Positions 15,661-23,499 of a DNA stretch of 64,000 nucleotides are shown here, piece after piece. Source of the DNA: an uncultured Collinsella sp. GTDB taxonomy: Bacteria > Actinomycetota > Coriobacteriia > Coriobacteriales > Coriobacteriaceae. The stretch spans positions 1 through 64,000 of the forward strand of contig CAAERQ010000011.1 in the NCBI GenBank assembly GCA_900758475.1, in the 5' to 3' direction. The stretch's first letter is position 1; every line of letters starts with the position of its first letter. The translations under genes and the position numbers were made by a program. A model generated the notes under the pieces. The model did not search any database and had not been told where the DNA came from. It was given only the letters and a program-made list of their open reading frames with translations.

Positions 15661-17187
15661 ATGGAATCGACTGATGTACTGGTAATTGGATCTGGCATTG
15701 CGGGCCTTTGCGCCGCCATAGAAGCAGCACGTGCGGGCGCAACCGTTACCATCGCAAGCGCCGGCAAGACCATGAGCGGATCGAGCTTCTTCCCTGGAAC
15801 CTGGGGCCTGGGCCTCATCGGTCCCACCGACACGGCCGACGAGCAGGACCTCATCGACACCATCCAGGCCGTGGGCGGCGACGTTGCCGACCCTACGCTC
15901 GTCCAGACGTTTGTCCACGGTATTCCTCAGGCCATCCAATGGCTCGAGAAGGATCTAGGTGTTGAGCTCCAGCGTCCGCAAAGTGCCGAGAGCGCCCAAC
16001 AGAAGCAATTTATCCCCTGCTTCGACCATAAGACGCGCAATTGGCGCGGCCTCACCCGCAAGCCGCTTGAAAACGCTCTGTCGGCCCAGGTCGAGTCACT
16101 TGGCATTCGCTTGCTCCCCCGCCACGAGCTTATCGACCTTATTGAGGGCACAACCGGAAAGATTGCCGGCGCCGTACTCTACGACCGCGCAAACGAGCAT
16201 CTCGTGCCTATGGCAGCTAAGGCCACCATCATCGCAGCCGGCGGCACGGGTGGCCTATTCGAGCGTAGCCTCACTTCCGCCGACGTGCTCAGCTCATCAC
16301 AGGCCATCGCGCGGGCGCACGGTGCGTCCCTTACTAATATAGAGTTCATGCAGATGATGCAGGGCTTCATCGAGCCCAAGCGCAACCTTGTCTTTAACGA
16401 GAAGACCTGGCGCTACGTACATGTAGACCAGCCGGTCGATATCGCCGACGACAAGCTAGACAATCTGCTTGAACAGCGCTCCGGATATGGCCCCTTCACG
16501 TCACGCTTGGCTTCCCGCGCCATCGATCTTGCCATCGATCAAGCAGGCGCCGAAGGCCTCGCGCTCCACTACGACTTCCCCCGTGAGGACGTCCCTGAGT
16601 TTGTAGAGACCTTTGCCACCTGGCTGCAAGACGAGCACGGCATCGCGCCGACCGACGAGATGCGCGTGGCGATGTATGCCCACGCCGCCAACGGCGGTAT
16701 CAAAATCGACAAGACAGCCTTCACGGGCGTCGAAGGCCTCTATGCCTGCGGCGAGGCGACAGGCGGCATGCACGGCGCTGATCGCATCGGAGGCCTGTCG
16801 AGCGCCAACGGCATCGTATTTGGACGCATCGCAGGCGCATCGGCAGCCCAAGCAGCACAGAATGCACCTGAGGCAGCCCTGAAGGCGGATATCGCCCTCC
16901 CCCGGTACGGCATTGCCACAACAGATGCCGAACGCCTGACACACAGCCTTAAGCACACGATGAGCACCTATTGCATGATCAACCGCACCGAGACGGGCCT
17001 ATCCGAGGCGCTACACGAGCTTGAGGGCTTGAAGACAAAAGCAACGACCTTGAGCACGCAGAAAGCTCAGGACAGCGAAGTCGCAGCCCTCGCCCGCCTG
17101 CAATCGCAGATTCAACTAGCACAGGAAATGGTCAAAGCCATGCGCAAGCGAACCGAAAGTCTGGGTTCGCACTATCGAGCGGACTAA
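15661..17187 (+). CDS. FAD-dependent fumarate reductase / aspartate oxidase-like flavoprotein
   Basis: A 508-residue flavoprotein of the succinate dehydrogenase/fumarate reductase/L-aspartate oxidase family. The dinucleotide-binding motif is VLVIGSGIAGLCAAIEAARAG at the N-terminus, and the second FAD motif ATIIAAGGTGGLF is near residue 195. The active-site region is GEATGGMHGADRIGGLSSANGIVFGRIAG, with the His and Arg used for substrate binding in this family. A helical C-terminal domain follows. ATG at 15661 follows GAAAGGAA. No nadA or nadC is adjacent, so aspartate oxidase is only one option; Coriobacteriia encode many single-gene flavoproteins of this class. There is no Tat or Sec signal, so it should be cytosolic. 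Substrate unknown. Confidence 0.8.
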   Translation: MESTDVLVIGSGIAGLCAAIEAARAGATVTIASAGKTMSGSSFFPGTWGLGLIGPTDTADEQDLIDTIQAVGGDVADPTLVQTFVHGIPQAIQWLEKDLGVELQRPQSAESAQQKQFIPCFDHKTRNWRGLTRKPLENALSAQVESLGIRLLPRHELIDLIEGTTGKIAGAVLYDRANEHLVPMAAKATIIAAGGTGGLFERSLTSADVLSSSQAIARAHGASLTNIEFMQMMQGFIEPKRNLVFNEKTWRYVHVDQPVDIADDKLDNLLEQRSGYGPFTSRLASRAIDLAIDQAGAEGLALHYDFPREDVPEFVETFATWLQDEHGIAPTDEMRVAMYAHAANGGIKIDKTAFTGVEGLYACGEATGGMHGADRIGGLSSANGIVFGRIAGASAAQAAQNAPEAALKADIALPRYGIATTDAERLTHSLKHTMSTYCMINRTETGLSEALHELEGLKTKATTLSTQKAQDSEVAALARLQSQIQLAQEMVKAMRKRTESLGSHYRAD

Positions 17188-17348
17188 GCTGAGCACCCAT
17201 CTAGAGCAGAACACAACTTCTCGATATTAATGGGTCCCGTAAGCTCAAAGCGACACGGGGCCCATTCGTGTCCGCGCGGGCAAATATACTCATTCTGAAT
17301 ACGGAGTCGGCATAGTCCACGTAGACAAACGAACAGAAAGGAAGGGAT

Positions 17349-18209
17349 ATGGACAGTAGGGATATCGAGAAATGGCGTGTCGAACTTGACAGCTACGCCC
17401 ATGTAGAGGACGGCGTTGAGTATTGGCTCGCACGCGATTTAATGGAACCCCTCGGATACACCCAATGGCGTAATTTTGAGACTGCGGTTAAGAGATCCAT
17501 GGCATCGTGTGACACCAATAAAATGCCTGTTGCCGCCCATTTTGCTGAGGCCAGCAAAATGGTAGATGCCGGCATCGCCAAACGAGCCGTAAAAGACTAC
17601 AAGCTGACACGCTACGCATGCTATTTAATCGCCCAAAACGGAGACCCAAACAAGCCCGAAATCGCGCTCGCACAGGCGTACTTCGCCGTGCAGACACGCC
17701 GTCAGGAGCTCATAGAGCAGCGCTTCGCAGAGATTCAGCGCTTGCAGGCGCGCCACTCGCTATCCGATTCAGAGAAACAGCTCTCGGGCATTGCGTTCAA
17801 ACGAGGCGTGGACTCCAAAGGATTCGCAATCATCAAGTCGAAGGGCGATGAAGCGTTATTCGGCGGCAGAAGCACGGCGGACATGAAGCGGCAGCTTGGT
17901 ATGCCCAAGAGCGCGGCATTGGCGGACAGGTTAGCCGATGTTCTCATCAAAGCAAAGGACCTTACGAACTCGATGACGGCCTTCAACGCCGAGGAACACG
18001 ATCTGTACGGCCTGGACAAGATCAAGCAAGAGCACATCGAGAACAACACAAGCGTGCGTGGCAGCCTCATCGACCGTGGAATTGTCCCCGAGAATCTACC
18101 GCCTGCCGAGGATACAAAGAAGCTCGAACGTCGCGTGAAAGCAGACGAGAAAAAGCTCAAGGAGGGCACAGACGGATTCACCGACCCCCAGGGCAGGCTC
18201 GACTTGTAA
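17349..18209 (+). CDS. dinD: DinD-like DNA-damage-inducible protein
   Basis: A 286-residue protein close in size to E. coli DinD (about 274). The N-terminal BRO-N-like part has YWLARDLMEPLGYTQWRNFETAVKRS and the DinD hallmark KDYKLTRYACYLIAQNGDPNKPEIALAQAYFAVQTRRQE. The C-terminal half contains GVDSKGFAIIKSKGDEALFGGRST, then a charged coiled-coil-prone tail. DinD binds and inhibits RecA filaments in E. coli; its role elsewhere is poorly known. Ribosome site GAAAGGAAGG precedes the ATG. A TATACT box lies near 17286, but no LexA box could be recognised. It lies next to a tRNA-Lys cluster with a duplicated tRNA end, a setting common for transferred genes. Confidence 0.85.
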   Translation: MDSRDIEKWRVELDSYAHVEDGVEYWLARDLMEPLGYTQWRNFETAVKRSMASCDTNKMPVAAHFAEASKMVDAGIAKRAVKDYKLTRYACYLIAQNGDPNKPEIALAQAYFAVQTRRQELIEQRFAEIQRLQARHSLSDSEKQLSGIAFKRGVDSKGFAIIKSKGDEALFGGRSTADMKRQLGMPKSAALADRLADVLIKAKDLTNSMTAFNAEEHDLYGLDKIKQEHIENNTSVRGSLIDRGIVPENLPPAEDTKKLERRVKADEKKLKEGTDGFTDPQGRLDL

Positions 18210-18218
18210 AGCGTCTGT

Positions 18219-18312
18219 GCCCTTTCGGGTTCGACCCCATGCTAGGTCAACAAAAAAAGCGACCAGCCGAAGCCAGTCGCTTTAACATGCTTTGGTGGGC
18301 CGTCAGGGGGTC
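18219..18312 (-). repeat. Relic of a tRNA-Lys 3' end with terminator (tandem duplicate of 18396-18490)
   Basis: This block repeats the downstream block almost base for base: the same 23-base lead, a minus-strand terminator hairpin (18251-18283, AAAGCGAC / GTCGCTTT with an A-tract), and 20 bases identical to the 3' end of tRNA-Lys including encoded CCA (18293-18312). The tRNA then breaks off. It is either the remains of a third tandem tRNA-Lys or an attachment-site duplicate. Confidence 0.65.
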
Positions 18313-18428
18313 AGCCTGCTTCGCAGGCGGCCGCTGCGGCGCTTCGCGCCTTGCGCGCTGCGCTGGTAAATGCTTACGCATTTCCTCAGCTCCGCGCCCT
18401 TTCGGGTTCGACCCCATGAAAGGACAAC

Positions 18429-18461
18429 AAAAAAAGACGGCCAACCGAAGTTGACCGTCTT
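18429..18461 (-). terminator. Terminator of the tRNA-His/tRNA-Lys transcript
   Basis: Read on the minus strand, AAGACGG / CCGTCTT forms a stem followed by TTTTTTT. It lies 10 bases past the 3' end of the last tRNA-Lys. Confidence 0.8.
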
Positions 18462-18470
18462 AACATGCTT

Positions 18471-18546
18471 TGGTGGGCCGTCAGGGGGTCGAACCCTGGA
18501 CCTTGGGATTAAGAGTCCCCTGCTCTACCAACTGAGCTAACGACCC
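18471..18546 (-). tRNA. tRNA-Lys (anticodon CTT), copy 2
   Basis: 76 bases with encoded CCA. The acceptor GGGTCGT pairs with ACGGCCC, the D-arm is GCTCAGTTGGTAGAGC, the anticodon loop is CTCTTAA and the T-arm contains GGTTCGAACC. It is identical in the body to the copy at 18590 and is in one minus-strand array with tRNA-His. Confidence 0.95.
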
Positions 18547-18589
18547 AAAGCTAAAGTCCGTTGTGGCGGACTTTAGAGGAGATATCGTG

Positions 18590-18665
18590 TGGTGGGCCGT
18601 CAGGGGGTCGAACCCTGGACCTTGGGATTAAGAGTCCCCTGCTCTACCAACTGAGCTAACGACCC
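18590..18665 (-). tRNA. tRNA-Lys (anticodon CTT), copy 1
   Basis: 76 bases with encoded CCA and the same cloverleaf as the copy at 18471-18546. The two are separated by 43 bases. Confidence 0.95.
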
Positions 18666-18687
18666 GATATCAACACAAAGCAAGAAC

Positions 18688-18765
18688 TGGGGTGGGTAAA
18701 GGGACTCGAACCCTCGACCTACGGGACCACAACCCGTCGCTCTAGCCAACTGAGCTACACCCACC
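18688..18765 (-). tRNA. tRNA-His (anticodon GTG)
   Basis: 78 bases with CCA encoded. It has the extra G at position -1 paired to C73 that marks tRNA-His, the acceptor GTGGGTG / TACCCAC, the anticodon loop TGTGGTC and the T-loop GGTTCGAGTCC. It is the promoter-proximal gene of the three-tRNA array. Confidence 0.94.
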
Positions 18766-18930
18766 GTGTCCTGTGCGCTTCGCGCTCGACTATTATTGCA
18801 AGGAACGCCACGCGATGCAAGCCCCAATTTTCAAGAATTTTGAAAAGAGTTTTTCGAACGCGTTTCGAGCAATTCCCACCGGTTTCATAGGAGTAAACTT
18901 GCCCCACTGCAAATGCTCGAAAGGACAAGC

Positions 18931-20112
18931 ATGAAAGAACTCTCCAACCGTACGGCGACATTCACCGATTCGGTCATCCGCCGCATGACGCGCATCTCCA
19001 ATAAGTACGGTGCCGTCAACCTCTCGCAGGGCTTCCCTGACTTCGATCCTCCGGCACAGCTGCTCGAGAGCCTCAGCACCATCGCGACCGACCCCAAGCC
19101 GCTCTATCACCAGTACTCCATCACTTGGGGCTCCCAGGCCGTGCGCGAGGCGCTCGCGGCCAAGCAGGAGCACTTTATGGGCTTGCCGATCAACCCCAAC
19201 GAGAACATCGTAGTCACCTGCGGCTCCACCGAGGCCCTGATGGCCGCCATGATGACGGTTACGAACCCCGGAGACAAGGTCGTCATCTTCTCGCCGTTCT
19301 ACGAGAACTACGGCGCCGACACGATTCTCTCGGGCGCTGAGCCCATCTATGTGCCGCTCAACCCGCCCACGTTCGACTTCGATCGCGAGGTTCTCGAGGC
19401 CGCCTTCCGAGACAACGATCCCAAGGCAATCGTCATGTGCAACCCTTCCAATCCCTGCGGCAAGGTCTTTACGCGCGAGGAGCTCACTTTTATTGCCGAC
19501 CTGTGCAAAAAGTACGATGCCTACTGCATCACCGACGAGGTCTACGAGCACATCGTCTACGCGCCCCACGAGCATGTCTATATGGCCACGCTGCCCGGCA
19601 TGTTCGAGCGCACCATCAGCTGCAGCTCGCTGTCCAAGACCTACTCCATCACCGGTTGGCGCCTGGGCTACACCATCGCCCCGGCCGAGATTACCGAGCG
19701 CATCAAGAAGGTCCACGACTTCCTCACCGTGGGTGCCGCCGCTCCCCTGCAGGAAGCCGTCGTTACCGCCCTCTACTTCGACGACAGCTATTACGATGAG
19801 GTCCTCGACCTCTACACCGCCAAGCGCGACCTGTTCTGTCAGGGACTCGACAGCATCGGTCTTGAGCATAACGTGCCGCAGGGCGCCTACTACGTCATGA
19901 TGGACATCTCTGAGTTTGGTTACGACAGCGACCTCGACTTCTGCGAGGATCTCGCCTCCAAGGTTGGCGTGGGCGCCGTTCCCGGCTCGAGCTTCTTCCG
20001 TGAGCCCATCAACCATCTGATTCGTTTCCACTTTGCCAAGCGAGACGAGACGCTTAACGCGGCGCTGGAGAACCTCAAGTCGCTACGTGATAAAATCAAG
20101 CCGCGCGGGTAA
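18931..20112 (+). CDS. Class I/II PLP-dependent aminotransferase
   Basis: A 393-residue fold-type I aminotransferase. Motifs: VNLSQGFPDFDPP at the N-terminus (substrate binding), the PLP-phosphate site GSTEALMAAMM, CNPSNPCGKVFTREEL, ITDEVYEHIVY with the cofactor-ring Asp, and the Schiff-base lysine in SSLSKTYSITGWRLGY. A C-terminal Arg (HLIRFHFAKRDE) should bind the substrate carboxylate. The sequence style is that of the aspartate/methionine/kynurenine aminotransferase subgroup, so exact substrate cannot be set. ATG at 18931 follows GAAAGGAC; an upstream in-frame start at 18913 has weaker support. Single-gene unit with its own terminator. Confidence 0.88.
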   Translation: MKELSNRTATFTDSVIRRMTRISNKYGAVNLSQGFPDFDPPAQLLESLSTIATDPKPLYHQYSITWGSQAVREALAAKQEHFMGLPINPNENIVVTCGSTEALMAAMMTVTNPGDKVVIFSPFYENYGADTILSGAEPIYVPLNPPTFDFDREVLEAAFRDNDPKAIVMCNPSNPCGKVFTREELTFIADLCKKYDAYCITDEVYEHIVYAPHEHVYMATLPGMFERTISCSSLSKTYSITGWRLGYTIAPAEITERIKKVHDFLTVGAAAPLQEAVVTALYFDDSYYDEVLDLYTAKRDLFCQGLDSIGLEHNVPQGAYYVMMDISEFGYDSDLDFCEDLASKVGVGAVPGSSFFREPINHLIRFHFAKRDETLNAALENLKSLRDKIKPRG

Positions 20113-20137
20113 GGACGGCCCGGCAACTAAAGCAACC

Positions 20138-20180
20138 AAAGAAGCCCCGCACCGCCCGCCGCGTTGCAGGGCTTCTTTTT
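20138..20180 (+). terminator. Terminator after the aminotransferase gene
   Basis: AAGAAGCCC and GGGCTTCTT form the stem around a long loop, followed by a T-tract. It lies about 25 bases past the stop. Confidence 0.8.
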
Positions 20181-20253
20181 ATAGCGCTTTCTTAAATGGT
20201 TTAGAGCTCCATACTTTAGTCACGGAGCAACTCGTCCCAGAGAGAGGAATACT

Positions 20254-21147
20254 ATGGCAGAGCAGCAGCTTATCGGAGCACTCGAGGCCGGCGGCACCAA
20301 GATGGTCTGCGCCACGGGCTATGCGGACGGTACGGTCCTGGAGCGCGAGCAGATCGCGACCACGACCCCGCAGGAGACCGTTGAGGCCGTCAACGCATGG
20401 TTTGCCGACAAGGGCATCGCCGCGCTGGGCATCGGCGCCTTTGGCCCCACCGCAGTCAACCCTGCCTCGCCCCAGTACGGCAAGATCTTGGAGACGCCCA
20501 AAACGGCATGGCGCTACTTTGACCTGCTGGGCACCATTCAAAACGAGCTCAATATTCCCTGCGGCTACGATACCGACGTCAACGTCGCTTGCTTGGGCGA
20601 GGTCACCTTTGGCTGCGCGCAGGGCCTCACCGACGTGGTGTACCTGACGATCGGCACCGGCGTGGGTGCCGGCGTGCTTTCGGGCGGCCAGCTCGTCCAC
20701 GGCATGATGCATCCCGAGGCCGGCCACATCCTGGTCACGCGCGACCCGCGCGACACCATTGGCGAGCATAGCGCCTGCCCCTTCCACGACAACTGCCTCG
20801 AGGGCCTCATCGCCGGCCCCGGCGTTAAAAAGCGCTGGGACGGTAAGTCCGCCGGAGACATGGCCGACGACCCGGAGGCCATGGACCTGCTCGCAGGCTA
20901 TCTGGCACAGGCGCTCATGACCTACACGCTGTGCTATGCCCCGCAGAGGATCATCATCGGCGGCGGCGTTGCCGACCACACCCCTATCGTGCCGCTCGCA
21001 CGCAAAAAGTGCGCCGAGATGCTCAACGGCTATATCGTCACTCCCGAGGTCAACGACATCGATACCTACATCGTCAACAATAGCCTCGAGGGCAAGCAGG
21101 GCATCATGGGCTGCCTGGCCCTGGGTGCCGCCGCGCTTCAGCTGTAG
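20254..21147 (+). CDS. ROK-family sugar kinase (fructokinase-like)
   Basis: A 297-residue ATP-dependent sugar kinase. It shows the ATP phosphate motif GALEAGGTKMVCA, the central TIGTGVGAGVLSGGQLVHG, and the ROK zinc/substrate signature HPEAGHILVTRDP...CPFHDNCLEGL with its His and three Cys. A second ATP contact is RIIIGGGVADH. The layout matches ScrK/GmuE-type fructokinases that phosphorylate fructose to fructose-6-phosphate, although the substrate is inferred. Ribosome site AGAGAGAGGAA lies before ATG 20254. No sugar transporter or hydrolase is adjacent. It converges on the VanZ gene at a shared terminator. Confidence 0.85.
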   Translation: MAEQQLIGALEAGGTKMVCATGYADGTVLEREQIATTTPQETVEAVNAWFADKGIAALGIGAFGPTAVNPASPQYGKILETPKTAWRYFDLLGTIQNELNIPCGYDTDVNVACLGEVTFGCAQGLTDVVYLTIGTGVGAGVLSGGQLVHGMMHPEAGHILVTRDPRDTIGEHSACPFHDNCLEGLIAGPGVKKRWDGKSAGDMADDPEAMDLLAGYLAQALMTYTLCYAPQRIIIGGGVADHTPIVPLARKKCAEMLNGYIVTPEVNDIDTYIVNNSLEGKQGIMGCLALGAAALQL

Positions 21148-21231
21148 GCGCGCCAAAGGGGCGCCGCAACGTCCAACAATCCCATTCAACGGTATAACGC
21201 CGCCACGCCCCGTATAAGCCCCCAAACAAAG

Positions 21232-21275
21232 AAAGGCCGCCTAGGACCAAGCAATGTGTCCTAGGCGGCCTTTTT
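21232..21275. terminator. Bidirectional terminator between ROK kinase and VanZ genes
   Basis: A 16-base perfect stem, AAAGGCCGCCTAGGAC / GTCCTAGGCGGCCTTT, with A- and T-tracts on both sides serves both converging genes. Its right arm contains the stop codon and last codons of the VanZ gene. Confidence 0.92.
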
Positions 21276-21710
21276 GGCACATATGAGCGATCGTAGAAGA
21301 TACCGAAGCACAACGCCCGTCATCGCTCCGCAGCAATCGATCATCACGTCGGTGATCATACCGGCGCGACCGGGCACAAAGAGCTGAATCGTCTCGTCAA
21401 TCGATGGGATCAGCAGTAGGAAAACCGCCGTGGGAAGCAATACGTCAAAGGTGCGACGGCCCTCGATATCAAAAGCGTGCGTCGCCAGAATGCCGAGCAC
21501 CATGTACTCGGTAAAATGCGCGCACTTGCGAATGACGAAGTTGGTCACCCACTCATACGGAAGCCCCATGCCGTGGAAAAAGCCGCGAACGGCCTCCATA
21601 ATCGACAAGCTCAATGAACCGGACCCCGTGCCGGGAACCATCGAATTGCCCCAGATGAGCAGCACCATCAGGCAGGTCGCAACCGCCCATTTTCGATCGA
21701 GTTTAAGCAT
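21261..21710 (-). CDS. VanZ-family membrane protein
   Basis: A 149-residue integral membrane protein with about four hydrophobic segments (from AVATCLMVLLIWGNSM to TGVVLRYLLRSLI). The VanZ hallmarks are present: NFVIRKCAHFTEYMVLGIL and PSIDETIQLFVPGRAGMITDVMIDCCG. VanZ proteins affect teicoplanin sensitivity in enterococci, but the wider family is uncharacterised. ATG at 21710 is 8 bases after the stop of the upstream gene, with GGAGGC inside that gene's end. The gene ends inside the terminator hairpin, so its last residues (AKKAA) are encoded by the stem. Confidence 0.85.
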   Translation of the reverse strand: MLKLDRKWAVATCLMVLLIWGNSMVPGTGSGSLSLSIMEAVRGFFHGMGLPYEWVTNFVIRKCAHFTEYMVLGILATHAFDIEGRRTFDVLLPTAVFLLLIPSIDETIQLFVPGRAGMITDVMIDCCGAMTGVVLRYLLRSLICAKKAA

Positions 21711-21717
21711 GCAGAAG

Positions 21718-23187
21718 TTATGCCTCCGCACAGAGCGGCTCAAAGCTGGCGGTGCCACCCTCGATAACGCTCAGATAGGCACGGCCTGTGCGCCTCACCG
21801 CTGCAGACTGCAGGCGGTCGATCTCCTCCTCGAGAATCTGATTGACGCGCTCGTGACGACGGTTCTCCATGATGCCAGCAGCGATGGCCTCGGCACGCTC
21901 GAGACCTTCGCGCGAGATGCGGGCGGTATCCTCAGGGAACACAGCGCTGTGGCGGCCGACGTAAGCGGGGGCAACGGGCTGAGGAGCAGGTGTAAACACC
22001 GGAGCGGCAACGGGAGCAGGCTCGACGGCCTCGTCCAAAATTGCGGCAGCGGCTGCCCACATGCCCTCGTGGCCCGAATAATCGGCCATGGGGACGTCTT
22101 CCTCAGAAGTCGCATCGACAGGCTCGTCAACTGCGACGGACCGGGACGCGGAGGCCGGGACATCAACCGGGGCAGCGACCACATACGGCATGTCGTTCGA
22201 GATGACCGGCTCGTCAAGGTCATCGAGATCGATAGCCACAGCAGAGGCGTCGCTGATGATCGGCATGTTGGCAAGGTTCGCGTTGTACGGCATCGCCTCC
22301 GCCGCCTGCTGCTGTGCAGGGGCGCCCCACAGCGAGCTTTCGGCAGCGCGGCGGGCGGCAATAGTCTCTTCGTCGACGGCCAGCGGCTCGTTGGCGTAGG
22401 GGTCAACGGCGGTGGCGGCGGCCGGAGTCACGGGCACGGCAGTGTCATACGTAACGGATTGAGCCGTGGCGGCGTTGTTGGCGGCGTTAGCCACGGCAGC
22501 CACAAAGGCGGCTGTGCTGCCCGCAGGGGCGGCATGAGAGCCCGAGACGGCGCGCGCAGCGGCAGCGATGTCATCGCGGTTATAGGAGCCGGTCTGTCCG
22601 CCGTAGGTGAGTTCGTCGATAGCGACCTGGTAGACGTCGCGTGAGCGCGTGGGGTCGCAGCTGACTGGCGAATCGTCGTCGAGCATGCTATCGATCATGG
22701 ACCAGGCGTCGGCCTCGCTCATGGCGTCTGCGGCGCGGGCGATGGTGGGGACGCCATCGTCGGCACGACGGCGCTGGAAGGCACCGGTCAGACCGGAGAA
22801 AACCGAAGAGGGCTGCGCAGCGTTTGCCTGAACGGCAGGAGCCGCAGTAGCAACGCCCTGAGGGGCAGCCCACCGCTGTTGGGCGGGCATAGAGGCGGTC
22901 TGGAACTCATTTTGATGCTGGTTGACGTTCGCGGCGCCACCCATGGCGTCGGGCTCGAACAGGCGCTCGGCATGCTGCGCGCGATATTCAGAAATGCCGA
23001 GCGAGGCGGCATAGATACCCACGCCCGCCACCGCACCCACGGCAAAGGGAACAGCGCCCGCGACGACCGTCTCGTTCACCGACGAAAACGGCAGCGTGGC
23101 AGCATACATCACCACGGGAGCGGCAAGGCCGATTCCGCAGGAAAGTCCAGCAAGGACTGCTCGTTGTGTTGCATCAGAAGAAGCCAT
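21718..23187 (-). CDS. Membrane-anchored Ala-rich protein of unknown function
   Basis: A 489-residue protein I do not recognise. ATG at 23187 follows GGGGAGAG. Two hydrophobic helices sit at the N-terminus (residues about 10-35, AVLAGLSCGIGLAAPVVMYA, and about 42-62, VVAGAVPFAVGAVAGVGIYAA). A long Ala/Pro/Asp-rich, low-complexity region of about 330 residues follows, with a small acidic segment (WSMIDSMLDDDSPVSCDPTRSRDVYQVAIDELTYGG). It ends in a charged helix (ERVNQILEEEIDRLQSAAVRRTGRAYLSVIEGG). The layout suggests a membrane-tethered cytoplasmic scaffold. It is upstream of vanZ with a 7-base gap, so the two are likely co-expressed. Confidence 0.7.
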   Translation of the reverse strand: MASSDATQRAVLAGLSCGIGLAAPVVMYAATLPFSSVNETVVAGAVPFAVGAVAGVGIYAASLGISEYRAQHAERLFEPDAMGGAANVNQHQNEFQTASMPAQQRWAAPQGVATAAPAVQANAAQPSSVFSGLTGAFQRRRADDGVPTIARAADAMSEADAWSMIDSMLDDDSPVSCDPTRSRDVYQVAIDELTYGGQTGSYNRDDIAAAARAVSGSHAAPAGSTAAFVAAVANAANNAATAQSVTYDTAVPVTPAAATAVDPYANEPLAVDEETIAARRAAESSLWGAPAQQQAAEAMPYNANLANMPIISDASAVAIDLDDLDEPVISNDMPYVVAAPVDVPASASRSVAVDEPVDATSEEDVPMADYSGHEGMWAAAAAILDEAVEPAPVAAPVFTPAPQPVAPAYVGRHSAVFPEDTARISREGLERAEAIAAGIMENRRHERVNQILEEEIDRLQSAAVRRTGRAYLSVIEGGTASFEPLCAEA

Positions 23188-23430
23188 GAGCTCTCCCCAT
23201 CTTCCAGCACCCAAATCGCATCATTCAGTTGGCTGCGCGAGAGAAGATGAAGCGGGGCTATGCCCCAAAGCAACGGTATATGGTTCGTTTCATCTGCGTT
23301 TTCCGTCGCGAAGCTTAACAGCTATTATGCGAAACCCCCTTGGGGATTGCAAGCGACGAAGCGGGATTGAAACGGGAAAATCGCTGCTTGCCGGTCGTGA
23401 GGTCAATAACCGCTGGCGAGCGGCTATACG

Positions 23431-23461
23431 AAAAGGGCCAGGATCTAAACCCCGGCCCTTC
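23431..23461 (-). terminator. Terminator of rho
   Basis: On the minus strand, AAGGGCCGGGG pairs with CCTGGCCCTT around a short loop and ends in TTTTCG. It lies about 40 bases past the rho stop. Confidence 0.75.
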
Positions 23462-23499
23462 TGGCATGTCTATGGTTGTTGTCGTGTGCAGCGGACGGC

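Noticed and set aside
15661..17187. Naming the flavoprotein nadB
   Set aside because: Family similarity is general; nadA and nadC are absent and the active-site region is equally compatible with other fumarate reductase-like enzymes.
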